Below, in pieces: positions 17,483-28,088 of a stretch of 64,000 bases of DNA. The notes under the pieces were generated by a model. The model saw nothing but the letters and a program-made list of their open reading frames with translations, made no database searches and was not told the origin of the DNA. Positions within the stretch are counted from its first letter, which is position 1; each line of letters opens with the position of its first letter. Source of the DNA: Mesorhizobium sp. M2A.F.Ca.ET.046.03.2.1 (lineage in GTDB: Bacteria > Pseudomonadota > Alphaproteobacteria > Rhizobiales > Rhizobiaceae); the NCBI RefSeq assembly GCF_003952425.1, contig NZ_CP034449.1, positions 2,418,001 to 2,482,000 of the forward strand. Reading direction: 5' to 3'. A program made the position numbers and the translations under genes.

Positions 17483-18256
17483 TCAGACCGGCTGGCCGTC
17501 GAGATGGATGCGGTCGACTGCTTGCGGATAGAAGGCGATCAGCCCCTTGATCCTCGGCATCTCGGCGATCGGATCGCGGTAGCTCCAGGCGATGTCCTCG
17601 CTGAGCGAACCGTCCTTGCGCACGCCGGACCAGTAGGAGGCGATGTCCTTGTAGGGACATCGGGTCCTCGTCAGCGAGGCCCTCAGCCGGTCGAGCCGGA
17701 CATCCTCGGGCGGCAGATAGAAACGTGTCGGCAGATGCGTTTCGAACAGCAGCACCGGACGGCGGCTGTCGGCAATCGGCTCACCGTCGAACCAGATCTC
17801 GACATGGCTGGAGCTCTGCAGCACGTCGATGCGCGCATAGGGATCGCGGGCATGGACGAAGACTTCTTCGTCTTCCTCGAACCATTGGTCTACGAGGTTC
17901 CAGGTGAAGGCGACGCGGCCGGCGAGCGGCGCGAGGTTCTCATCTGGGGGCGCCGTGAACGACCAGGCGGCATCCGCGGCGCGCCGGTCACCGGCTTCGA
18001 TATCCCAGTATTTGGTCTCGCCACCGACGGGATGCTGCTGGCCTTGTTTCGAGGGCTTCAGCACCGACTGGTCGACTGCGGCCAGCGGGAAGAAATAGAT
18101 CGGCAGGAAATGGTTGGAGCGCAGCACCAGCACGTTGCGGCTGTCGGCGATGACGCGGCCGCCGAATTTGACGCGGATGCGCTTGGCGCTGTGCAGGACG
18201 TTGATCAGCTGCGGCGCGGTCGCCTCGCGCGGCTGCAATCTCGGTGCGGCGGTCAT
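17483..18256 (-). CDS. Tandem DUF427 domain protein
   Basis: The 257-residue product holds two copies of a DUF427-like unit: RVKFGGRVIADSRNVLVLRS...LPIYFFP near residues 28-55 and IWFDGEPIADSRRPVLLFETHLPTRFYLPP near residues 155-185. Each is followed by an Arg/Lys-rich and Trp-containing segment (KYWDIEAGD, SYWSGVRKDG). The function of DUF427 is not established. The gene begins 11 bases after the monooxygenase stop and is followed by the importer, so it is probably part of the same pathway. ATG 18256 begins MTAAPRLQPREATAP; longer reading is shadow sequence. Confidence 0.8.
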   Translation of the reverse strand: MTAAPRLQPREATAPQLINVLHSAKRIRVKFGGRVIADSRNVLVLRSNHFLPIYFFPLAAVDQSVLKPSKQGQQHPVGGETKYWDIEAGDRRAADAAWSFTAPPDENLAPLAGRVAFTWNLVDQWFEEDEEVFVHARDPYARIDVLQSSSHVEIWFDGEPIADSRRPVLLFETHLPTRFYLPPEDVRLDRLRASLTRTRCPYKDIASYWSGVRKDGSLSEDIAWSYRDPIAEMPRIKGLIAFYPQAVDRIHLDGQPV

Positions 18257-18267
18257 GGCGGCTCTCC

Positions 18268-19626
18268 TCAGGACACGGCGCGCTGATTGGCGCGCTGCTC
18301 GGCGAAGCGGTTGGCGGGACGGGCGAGGCCGAAGCGGTCGCGCAGCGTTCCGGGGGCGTATTCGGTCGGGAAGACGCCGCGGCGTTGCAGCTCCGGCACG
18401 ACCTGCTCGGCGAAGTTGATCCAGTCTTCCGGCAACAGCGGGAACATCAGGTTGAAGCCATCGGCGGCGCCCGCCTCGAACCAGTCCTGCAGCTGGTCGG
18501 CGATCTGCTTCGGCGTGCCGGCGACGGTCGGCACCGAGCCGCTGTTGGCGAGTTTTCGCGCGATCTCGCGCAGCGTCAGGTTCTGCGTCGCCCACTGCTT
18601 GACGCGGTTGAGCGAGGTGCGGCCGCCATTGAAGGTGCTTTCGTCAGGAAGCTGCGGCAACGGGCCGTCCGGCGGATAGGCCGAAAGATCGATGCCGCTC
18701 CAGCTCGACAGGAGATCGATGCCGACGCGATCCGGCAGCAGCGTCTGCAGATAATCCTGCCTGTCGCGCGCCTCGGCCTCGGAAGCGGCGACGATCGGCA
18801 ATATGCCGGGCAGGATCTTGAAGCTCTCGGGACGTCGGCCGTAGCGGGCGAGCCGCTCGTTGATGTCCTCGCGATACCGGATGCCGTCTTCCCTGGTGCT
18901 GTAGATGGCGAAATGCGCATCGGCATGGGCGGTGGCGAAATTCTTGCCGTCCTCCGAGGAACCGGCCTGGACGATCAGCGGGTGGCCCTGCGGCGGCCGC
19001 GAGACGTTGAGCGGCCCGCGCACCTTGAAATGCGCGCCGCGATGGTCGAGCACATGGACCTTGTCCGGATCGGCGAAGTAGCCGGTTTCCTTGTCGAACA
19101 GCAGGGCTTCGTCCTCCCAGCTGTCCCACAGCCCCTTGACGATATCGAGGAATTCAGCGGCGCGCTGGTAGCGGAAGGCATGCTCGATGTTGCCGTCGCC
19201 GCCGAAATTGCGCGCCTCCTCGTCCATGGCCGAGGTGACGACGTTCCACGACGCCCTGCCGCCGCTGATATGGTCGAGCGAGGCGAACAGGCGCGCGACA
19301 TTATAGGGCTCGCTGTAGGAGCTCGAAGCGGTGGTGATGAGGCCGATATGCTTCGTCACGCCGGCCAGTGCCGAAAGCAGCGTCAGCGGCTCGAGGCGGG
19401 CGTTTGCGTAGTGCGCGACGCCGCTCTTCACCGAATCCCAGATGGACACATGGTCGGCGACGAAGATGGTGTCGATCCTGGCGCGCTCGGCCGCCTGGAC
19501 CAGCTCGCGATAGTAGTCGAAGCCAAGCACTTCCCGGCCTGGCGCGCGCGGATGGCGCCACGACATGCGATGGTCGCCTTGCGGGTTGAAGAAGAATGCG
19601 CTCAGGATCAACTGATTTCGCGCCAT
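18268..19626 (-). CDS. FMN-dependent monooxygenase, NtaA/SnaA/DszA family
   Basis: The 452-residue protein is a luciferase-like flavin monooxygenase: an N-terminal MARNQLILSAFFFNPQGDHRMSWRHP, then ASLDHISGGRASWNVVTSAMDEEARNFG, the hallmark of the nitrilotriacetate/dibenzothiophene-sulfone type subgroup, and GSSEDGKNFATAHADAHF. Such enzymes use FMNH2 from a separate reductase, none of which is encoded here. AAGGAGG lies just upstream of ATG 19626. It heads the leftward operon of DUF427 protein, binding protein and two permeases. The substrate is unknown. Confidence 0.87.
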   Translation of the reverse strand: MARNQLILSAFFFNPQGDHRMSWRHPRAPGREVLGFDYYRELVQAAERARIDTIFVADHVSIWDSVKSGVAHYANARLEPLTLLSALAGVTKHIGLITTASSSYSEPYNVARLFASLDHISGGRASWNVVTSAMDEEARNFGGDGNIEHAFRYQRAAEFLDIVKGLWDSWEDEALLFDKETGYFADPDKVHVLDHRGAHFKVRGPLNVSRPPQGHPLIVQAGSSEDGKNFATAHADAHFAIYSTREDGIRYREDINERLARYGRRPESFKILPGILPIVAASEAEARDRQDYLQTLLPDRVGIDLLSSWSGIDLSAYPPDGPLPQLPDESTFNGGRTSLNRVKQWATQNLTLREIARKLANSGSVPTVAGTPKQIADQLQDWFEAGAADGFNLMFPLLPEDWINFAEQVVPELQRRGVFPTEYAPGTLRDRFGLARPANRFAEQRANQRAVS

Positions 19627-19816
19627 GCCGGCCTCCTTGCAAATCGCTGGGAGACGCGGGCGCCGCGTTGGTCGGCGCGACCCGCGATCTCCAATTTGCA
19701 AAAGGCTAGATTGCGCTCGGCCTTTATTCGAGTAATTTTATAGAGATAATATACTATGCAAGCGGAAGCGATTGCCCTCGATTAGGGCGCCGACAGAAAG
19801 CGATTTCGAGGTCTTG
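19627..19816. promoter_or_regulatory. Divergent promoter region between monooxygenase and ABC ATPase genes
   Basis: The 190 bases are markedly AT-rich near 19725-19758 (TTCGAGTAATTTTATAGAGATAATATAC). A TTGCGC at 19711-19716 with TAATTT 16 bases later is a weak promoter candidate for the plus strand. No regulator gene is adjacent and I see no clear operator. Confidence 0.35.
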
Positions 19817-21198
19817 ATGTCCCCTTCGGTGCTGAATGTGGAAAAACTTTCCATCGCCTATGGCGGGAAAAGAGGATGGCAATCCGCCGTCGACGGCGTG
19901 TCGCTCTCGATAGGCCAAGGCGAAGCGTTGGGACTGGTCGGAGAATCCGGCTCGGGCAAGAGTTCGGTGGCCATGGCGATCCTGCGCTACCTGCCGGGCA
20001 ATGCGCGAGTGGCGGCCTCGGCGATCGAGTTCCAAGGCCGGGAAATCCGCGGCCTCTCCGGCGAGGAGCTGCGCGGCCTGCGCGGCGATCGCATCGCGGC
20101 CGTCTACCAACATCCGGGCGCCGCGCTCAGTCCGGCCATGACAATCGGCCGGCAGATCGGCGAGACGATCATGCGCCATCGCCCGGTGCGCCACGAGGAA
20201 GCGCGCTGGCGCTCCGCTGAGTTGCTCCGGCGTGTGCGGGTCGCCAATCCCGAGCGAGTGCTCGATCTTTATCCGCATGAGCTCTCCGGCGGCATGCAGC
20301 AGCGCGCCAACATCGCGATCGCCCGGTGCTGCACAAGGTCGAGCTCCGCATCGAGCAAGGCGAAACCTTCGGCCTGATCGGTGAATCCGGCTCCGGCAAA
20401 TCGACGCTGGCGCGGATCGTCACCGGGCTGCAGACGCCTAGCCAAGGATCGGTCGAGCTGTTCGGCAGGACGGTGGCGCCACGCGCCGAGAAGCGGGCGC
20501 CAGGCGAACGGCGCGACGTGCAGATGGTCTTCCAGTCGCCCGACCGCACGCTCAATCCGCGCCACCGGATCGGGCGGATCATCAGCCGACCGCTGCGGCG
20601 GCTTGCCGGGCTTGGCCGGAGCGATGCGAAGAACCGCGTTGCCGAGCTTCTCTGCTCCGTCAGGCTGGCCGACACGACCGCCGAGCAGAAGCCACGCTCG
20701 CTTTCCGGCGGCCAGCGGCAAAGGGCGGCGATCGCTCGGGCCTTCGCCGGCGCGCCGAAAGTGGTGGTGCTGGACGAGCCGACCTCGGCGCTCGACGTCT
20801 CGGTTCAGGCCACGGTGCTCAACCTGCTCAACGATCTGCAGCGCGACAGGAACACGACCTATCTGTTCATCAGCCATGATCTCAGGGTGGTGCGCTACAT
20901 GGCCGACAGGATCGGCGTGCTCTATCGCGGCCGGCTGGTGGAGACCGGCACGTCCGAACAGGTCTTTCGCGGGCCCAACCACCCCTACACGAAGCTGCTC
21001 TTGGCAGAGTCGTCAGATGATTCGCCTGCGGTCTCCGTCCAGGCGGAGATTGCGGCCGAAATCAATTCGAACAGCGGGTGCGCATTCGCCGGCCGCTGTC
21101 CGTTGGCGCAGCCCGGTTGCCTGAAAGCGGAACCGCCCGCCACCGATGCGGGCGACGGCCATCTGATCGCCTGCTGGCGGCGCGGCGAATTGTCCTGA
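19817..21198 (+). pseudogene. Dipeptide-type ABC ATPase fusion (DppD-DppF) with internal deletion
   Basis: The first ATPase domain starts at ATG 19817 (GAGG at 19808) and is normal through Walker A VGESGSGKSS and signature LSGGMQQRANIAIA, then breaks at about 20325. From there a different frame continues directly with VLHKVELRIEQGETFGLIGESGSGKSTL, the beginning of a second complete ATPase domain (signature LSGGQRQRAAIARAF, Walker B VVVLDEPTSALD, C-terminal CAFAGRCPLAQPGC). Domain 1 lacks its Walker B and H-loop, the linker is gone, and domain 2 lacks its first ~20 residues. The simplest reading is a deletion of roughly 400-500 bases in a fused ATPase gene, with a frame change. GTG 20326 could start a separate half-protein, but that would still lack the domain 2 N-terminus. 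Confidence 0.8.
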
Positions 21199-21202
21199 AG
21201 CT

Positions 21203-22096
21203 TCAGGGCCGCTGCGAAGCCGAGACGAGATCGGCCTTGCGCCGCGCCGTCTCCAGGCCGACCGCGATGAAGCGGCGCGCATGGCGGGCGAGCTCCATAT
21301 TGTCGGTCCACAGATTGCGCCAGATCGCCGTCTTCCGCGACAGGTTCTCGTCGACGATCTCCGAGGAGAAGGACTCGAAGCTGAGGTCGTCGCTGTAGCC
21401 GATCGCCGTCAGCGCATCGAAGATCGCGGCGAAGTCGATGCTGCCGGTGCCGAGGAAGCCGCGATGGCTCTCGCCGATATGGACATAGCCGATCTTCTTC
21501 GCGGCGTGGCGGATGGCCAGCCCGACATCGGCCTCCTCGATGTTCATATGGAAAGTGTCGAGATGCAGGAAGATGTTGTCGGAGCCGGTGTCCTCGATGA
21601 AGGCCAGCCCTTGCGCGGCGGTGTTGAGCAGGTTGCTCTCGAAGCGGTTGACGATTTCGAGATTGAGCGTGACCCCGGCGGCTTTGGCGGTCTCGGCAAC
21701 CTTGGCAAGTGTTCCCGCGCTGCGGTTCCACTGGTCTCGCGTCGGTGCTTCGGTCTGCAGTCCATGACTGGTCGAGAGGATGCCGCCGACCTTTTGACCG
21801 CCGAGATCGCGGGTGAGGGCGACGGTGCGGTTCAAGATCTCGACGCCGCGCGCGGCGACCGCCTTGTCGGGGCTGGAGATGTCGCCGTCGGCCGGCAGGC
21901 CGATGCTGATCGCAACGCCCAGGCCGAGATCGGCGATGCTTTTGGCCAGCCTGCCGATATCGACATCGGCCGGATCGAGATAGGAGAACTCGATCAGGTC
22001 GAAGCCGGCTTCCTTGGTGTTGGCGAGCGTGCGTTCGAGATCCGCCTGCGCCGAGCTCGCAGACCAGACGAAAGAATGGATTCCAATGCGCGACAT
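21203..22096 (-). CDS. Sugar 3-epimerase, D-tagatose/D-psicose 3-epimerase-like TIM barrel
   Basis: The product is a xylose-isomerase-like TIM barrel of about 297 residues. The stretches LNLEIVNRFESNLLNTAAQG, HLDTFHMNIEEADVG, YVHIGESHRG and LSFESFSSEI place the metal-binding Glu, Asp, His and Glu as in ketose 3-epimerases. It would interconvert C3 epimers of a free ketose. ATG 22096 has GGAG six bases upstream; an ATG two codons earlier is possible. It is the last gene of the DeoR-kinase-importer operon and ends close to the convergent ATPase pseudogene. Confidence 0.82.
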   Translation of the reverse strand: MSRIGIHSFVWSASSAQADLERTLANTKEAGFDLIEFSYLDPADVDIGRLAKSIADLGLGVAISIGLPADGDISSPDKAVAARGVEILNRTVALTRDLGGQKVGGILSTSHGLQTEAPTRDQWNRSAGTLAKVAETAKAAGVTLNLEIVNRFESNLLNTAAQGLAFIEDTGSDNIFLHLDTFHMNIEEADVGLAIRHAAKKIGYVHIGESHRGFLGTGSIDFAAIFDALTAIGYSDDLSFESFSSEIVDENLSRKTAIWRNLWTDNMELARHARRFIAVGLETARRKADLVSASQRP

Positions 22097-22166
22097 GATC
22101 ATCTCCGTCCGATGAATGAGGCGCGGCCGGACCGATCCGGCCGCGCCAGCCTTGGGAGCAGGCTTT

Positions 22167-23105
22167 TTAGCGGGCCGCCGTCCAGCCCTTGTAGTCCTTC
22201 AGGTTCTCGGCGGTGATCAGCTTCGGATCGAGCAGCACGGTCGGCTCGGCCGGCTTCTTGCCGGCAAGCACATCCGCCGCCATCGTCAGCGACTGGCCGG
22301 CCATGACATAGGGATCCTGCGAGGCTGAAGCCTTGATCATCGAGGTGCCGGAGGCGAACTCCTTCTCGATGTCGGGGGCGCCGTCGACCGCGGTGATGAT
22401 GAATTCCGAGCGATTGAGCTGCTTGGCGGCGAGCTGCGCGCCGATCGCCGTCGGATCGTTGATGGCGAACACCGCGTCGATCTTGTCGAAGCGGGTGAGC
22501 AGCGACTGGAACACTTTCAGGCCGCCGTCGCGCGAGCCTTCGGCGTTCTGGTCGTCGGACAGGACCTTGATGTCGGCATGCTGCGCAAGCACGTTCTTGC
22601 AGCCCTTGACGCGCTCCAGGATCGAGGACGAGGCCGGACCGTTGAGGATGACGTAGTTGCCTTTGCCGCCGGTGTGGTCGACCAGATACTGGCAGGCCTC
22701 CTCGCCAGCCTTGACGTTGTTGGTCATCACGGTGACGTCGGCGCCCGGCGCCGAGACGTCGAAGGCGGCGACGACGATGCCGGCGGCCTGCGCCTTCTTG
22801 ACCGCGGGCGCGATCGCCTTGGCGTCGACGGCGTTGAGCATGATGACGTCGACGCCGGCGGCGATGAAGGAATCGATCTGCGAGACCTGCTTGTTGAGGT
22901 CGTAGTCTGCCGAGACGGACGTCACCTCGACCTTCGGATTGATCTTTTTGGCCGCGTCCTCGATGCCCTTGATGGTGGCGACGAAGAAGGGGTTGCCGAG
23001 CAGGCCGACCGAGATGCCGACCTTGTTGAGGTCCTTGGCCGATGCCGGCGCGATGGCGAGGGCCGCGAGGGCCGCGCCGCAGAGAAGTTTGGCGATGGTC
23101 TTCAT
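22167..23105 (-). CDS. Periplasmic sugar-binding protein (CUT2, RbsB-like)
   Basis: The 312-residue protein has a Sec signal (MKTIAKLLCGAALAALAIAPASA) followed by the periplasmic binding protein fold: VGISVGLLGNPFF, IDSFIAAGVDVIMLNAVDAKAI, AAFDVSAPGADVTVMTNN and AVFAINDPTAIGAQLA. This is the ribose-binding type that feeds CUT2 importers. It lies 83 bases after the permease, last but one in the operon, which is unusual because binding proteins are often encoded first. The sugar is probably a ketose or pentose, judged from the kinase, aldolase and epimerase nearby. Confidence 0.88.
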   Translation of the reverse strand: MKTIAKLLCGAALAALAIAPASAKDLNKVGISVGLLGNPFFVATIKGIEDAAKKINPKVEVTSVSADYDLNKQVSQIDSFIAAGVDVIMLNAVDAKAIAPAVKKAQAAGIVVAAFDVSAPGADVTVMTNNVKAGEEACQYLVDHTGGKGNYVILNGPASSSILERVKGCKNVLAQHADIKVLSDDQNAEGSRDGGLKVFQSLLTRFDKIDAVFAINDPTAIGAQLAAKQLNRSEFIITAVDGAPDIEKEFASGTSMIKASASQDPYVMAGQSLTMAADVLAGKKPAEPTVLLDPKLITAENLKDYKGWTAAR

Positions 23106-23188
23106 TTACTTGCTTCCTCCGATTGCCCCGCGCCTCTCACGGTGCGTTACACACAATCCGGCTCATCTTGGCCGGCGACCAAGGTCAT

Positions 23189-24183
23189 TCACGTTCTTGC
23201 TCCGGCCTGCAGCCGGTAACGGTCGAGGGCGACCGCCACGATGATGACCAAACCCTTGATGATGTACTGCCAGATGTCCGAGACACCGGCCAAAATAAGC
23301 CCATTGGAGAGCACGGCGATGATGAGGCCGCCGATCAGCGTGCCCCAGATCGAGCCGACGCCGCCGACGAAGCTGGTGCCGCCGAGAATGACGGCGGCGA
23401 TGGCGTCGAGCTCGTAGGACTGGCCGAGTTGCAGGCCGTTGGCGGCGTAGAGCCTGGCCGCCGACATGACGCCGCCCAGACCCGCGAGCAGGCCCGACAC
23501 GCCATAGACGAAGAGCAGCACCAGCGGCACCTTGATGCCGGTGAGGCGCGCCGCCTCGGCATTGCCGCCCACGGCATAGATCCAGGTGCCGAGCACGGTG
23601 CGCTTGAGCACCAGCCAGGACAGCACCACCACCGTCAGCGCGATGATGACGAGCCACGGAATGCCAAACAGCGAGCCGTTGCCGATGAAATCGAAAGGCA
23701 GGTCGGAATTGAACACCGTCGTGTCCTCGCCGAGCAGGCGGGCGACGCCGCGCACGGCGGTGAGCGAGCCCAGCGTGACGATGAAGGGCGGCAGCTTGAT
23801 ATAGGCGACAAGCAGCCCGTTGATGACGCCGAAGCCGAGGCCGAGCAGAATGGCGGCCGGAATGCCGAGCATGCCCCAGTCCGGCACCAGCGACACCAGC
23901 ACCGCGACCATCGCCGAGGCGGCGAGGATCGAGCCGACGGAGAGGTCGATGCCGCCGGTGAGGATGACGAAGGTCATGCCGGCGGCGAGCACGATATTGA
24001 TCGACGACTGCTGGCTGACGATGAGCAGGTTGGTGCCGGTAAGGAAGCGCGGGTTGATGAACTGGAAGCCGACGGCAAGCAGCACCAGAACCGGCAGCAT
24101 GCCGAGCGCGGCGAAGGCCGTGCGCAGCCGCCGGCTCCTGACCACTGCCTGATCCGCCGATTTCGCCACTGTTGAGCTGTCGG

Positions 24184-24187
<4 letters not shown>
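23189..24187 (-). CDS. CUT2 sugar ABC permease (RbsC-like)
   Basis: The 332-residue protein has about nine to ten membrane segments and the family motif [22 protein letters not shown], later [15 protein letters not shown] and [21 protein letters not shown]. It forms the channel of the importer with the preceding ATPase. ATG 24187 overlaps the ATPase stop (24184) by four bases. A much longer open frame continues upstream but is shadow sequence of the ATPase gene. Confidence 0.9.
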
Positions 24188-25736
<1,549 letters not shown>

Positions 25737-25740
<4 letters not shown>

Positions 25741-27116
25741 TGGGCAGCTCCTTCCGCCGCGCCGGCTATGTGGCGTCCGGCAATGAGGCCGCGCCAGTCG
25801 TCGCGGTAGCGGTCCAGACCCTTGAAGTCCGCGGCGCGTACCGGCTCCGGAGTCTCGGCGGCGAACTCGCGGCCAACGCTCTCGAAGGCAAGCGCGGCCG
25901 CGCCCGTGGCGCTGCCTTCCAACGTGGCGCCCTGCATGAAGGGCTGGCCCGGCCGCAGCGCGGCCAGGAGGGCGACAAGCAGACCGCCGGCGTTCAGCCC
26001 GCCATCGACGATGACGGTGTTGCTTGAACGGATCAGATCGAGCGACAGATCGATCATCAATGCCACGTAGAGCAGTGCCACGGCCGCGCGCTCCTCGGCA
26101 TCGGAAACCGGTCCGACGATTTCGCCCGTCCGGCCCGGCAGCGGCCCGCCCGGGGCAAAGCTCGGCAGGGCCATGGTGCCGGCGTCGATCGCGCGCTGTA
26201 TCGAGGCCGGCGTGATCGCGCCCTGCCAGTTGCCGCTGATCGCTGCGAATTCGCGCCCGCCCATGAAGCGGATCGTGGGCACCGGGCCGCCGTCGACATC
26301 GACATTGACCAGCATGTCGCGTTCGCGGTCGAGCGCCTCGAGCGGGCAGTCCGGGTTGAGCACGATCACCCAGGTGCCCGTCGACACCACGGTGAGCGGT
26401 CCGAGATCCTGCCGCCGATAGGCGTGAAGCGCGGCGTTGCTGTCATGGACGCCGTTGTGAATAGCGACCGGCTTGCCGGCCCGGCCAAAGCGCCGCTTGC
26501 CGGTCACGGCGCCGGCGCGCGCGAAGGCGGGCATTTGACCACGCCAGCCTTCGGCATCGACCAGCGAGGAGAAGTCACGCTTGCGGGGCGCCCACAGATG
26601 CGAGTGGCAGCCGAGATAGGAGACCTCCGAAACGGCGCGGCCCCCGAAGCGCCAGCTCCAATATTGCGGATAGCCGAGGATCGCCTTCGCCGCCGAGAAG
26701 GCGCCGGGCTCCACTTCCTTCAGCCACAACATGTGGCGGCCATAGTTGAAGCCGAGCGGCAGGCGCGGCGAGAAGGTCTCGGCGAAATCGGGAATGCGGC
26801 GATCGATCCGCGCGGCGATATCGGCCGGCGGCTCCTGCTCATAGTCGAGGATAGGATGCGTCAGAGCCGTATCGTCGACCAGCGCGAAGGTGCAGCCATG
26901 GCCCGACACCATCAGACCTTCGATGCCGTGGGCATCGGCGGCTTCGTCGACGGCGTCCAGCGCCCAGTCATGCAGGGCCGCTTCGTCAAGCACACTGAGG
27001 CCGCCCTTACGTATCCAGTCAGGTTTCGTGCGCCGTTCGTCGACGATGCGCCCGTCCTGGCCGAAGACGAACAGCTTCGAGTTGGTCTTGCCGAAATCGA
27101 GCACCGCCATCTTCAC
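25737..27116 (-). CDS. FGGY-family carbohydrate kinase
   Basis: The 459-residue protein opens with the phosphate-binding motif [16 protein letters not shown] and later has [11 protein letters not shown] and [11 protein letters not shown], as in FGGY sugar kinases. The sequence style is nearest to rhamnulokinase/fuculokinase-like members, but substrate is not readable. It should phosphorylate the imported ketose. It is translationally coupled on both sides by four-base overlaps (DeoR upstream, ATPase downstream). Confidence 0.85.
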
Positions 27117-27895
27117 TGGACGGCTCCCGAAGGCGAGGCGATACGCACGGTGACGCCGGCATCTTCCAGCATGCGCGCATCGGCGTCGGAGAGGCCGTCA
27201 TCGGTCACCAACGTGCCGATGCGCGACAGCGGCAGCGCGACGTTGCGGGCATGGATCGACAGCTTGCGGCTGTCGGCCAGCACCACGATCTGGTCGGCGC
27301 AGAGACTGAGATCGACGATCGAGCGCACCAGCAGCGGATGCGATTCCAGCACGCCCTCATGGCCCAGCCCCTGCGCGCCGAGAAAGAATTTCGAGGCATA
27401 GAAGGGCGTGGCCTGAGTGAGCGAATGGATGATGCCGGGTTCGCGGTGCAGATCGCCGCCGGCGATGGTCAGGCTGCAATGGCCATGGTCGCTGAGATAG
27501 GCAGCGAGCGGCATGGAATTGGTGAAGAGCCGGATGTTGCGGTCGGCGAGCTTGACCCCGAGATGGAAGCAGGTCGAGCCGCCATGGACGATGACCGCAT
27601 CACCGTCGCGCACCATGGTGGCGGCGACAGCGGCGATCTGCCGTTTGGCATCGACCGCCAGATCTCGGTTCTCGTCATAGGGCCTGGCATAGGCGATGCC
27701 GGCTTGCGAGGCGCCGTCGAGCGCCGAGATGCCGCCATAGACCTTCCTGGCCTCGCCAGCCTCGTCGATCTTGTCGATGTCGCGCCGGACCGTCGCCGCC
27801 GAGACGCCAAGCCGCTCCTGCAACTCGCGCACCGAGGCGAACGGCCGGTCCCGCAATAGCTCGACGATCTGACGCTGGCGGCCGGAGTCGCTCAA
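27113..27895 (-). CDS. DeoR-family transcriptional regulator
   Basis: The 260-residue product has an N-terminal winged helix (RQIVELLRDRPFASVRELQERLGVSAATVRRDIDKIDEAG) and a C-terminal sugar-phosphate sensor domain with VIVHGGSTCFHLG, NSMPLAAYL and FLGAQGLGHEGVLESHPLLV. DeoR regulators of this type respond to phosphorylated sugars. It is the first gene of the leftward operon and is divergent from the aldolase operon, so it probably controls both. Confidence 0.88.
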   Translation of the reverse strand: MSDSGRQRQIVELLRDRPFASVRELQERLGVSAATVRRDIDKIDEAGEARKVYGGISALDGASQAGIAYARPYDENRDLAVDAKRQIAAVAATMVRDGDAVIVHGGSTCFHLGVKLADRNIRLFTNSMPLAAYLSDHGHCSLTIAGGDLHREPGIIHSLTQATPFYASKFFLGAQGLGHEGVLESHPLLVRSIVDLSLCADQIVVLADSRKLSIHARNVALPLSRIGTLVTDDGLSDADARMLEDAGVTVRIASPSGAVQ

Positions 27896-28088
27896 CTTTT
27901 TCCTCCCGACAATGCCATTTGCACGGCAATTGGTGCAACTTACTCAACCTCGGGCGGATTGCAAGCCAGTTTTGATGATAGTAGATCACAGTTGACGTAG
28001 ATCGCTCGCATCTGCGATATCATCACCAATCATTCTCCCGTGACGGGAGATCGTGCGAGACCGACCGAGCCGTTGGAGGAAGATCGCC
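27896..28088. promoter_or_regulatory. Divergent control region of the ketose locus
   Basis: 193 bases between the deoR-type gene and the aldolase gene. It contains a direct repeat GTAGATC at 27981 and 27997 within GTAGATCACAGTTGACGTAGATCGC, which could be a DeoR-type binding site. TTGACG lies inside this repeat. I see no hairpin. Confidence 0.35.

Noticed and set aside
23042..24175. Long plus-strand frame opposite the CUT2 permease
   Set aside because: Asp/Gly/His/Arg-rich antisense shadow, as is typical opposite membrane-protein genes in GC-rich DNA.
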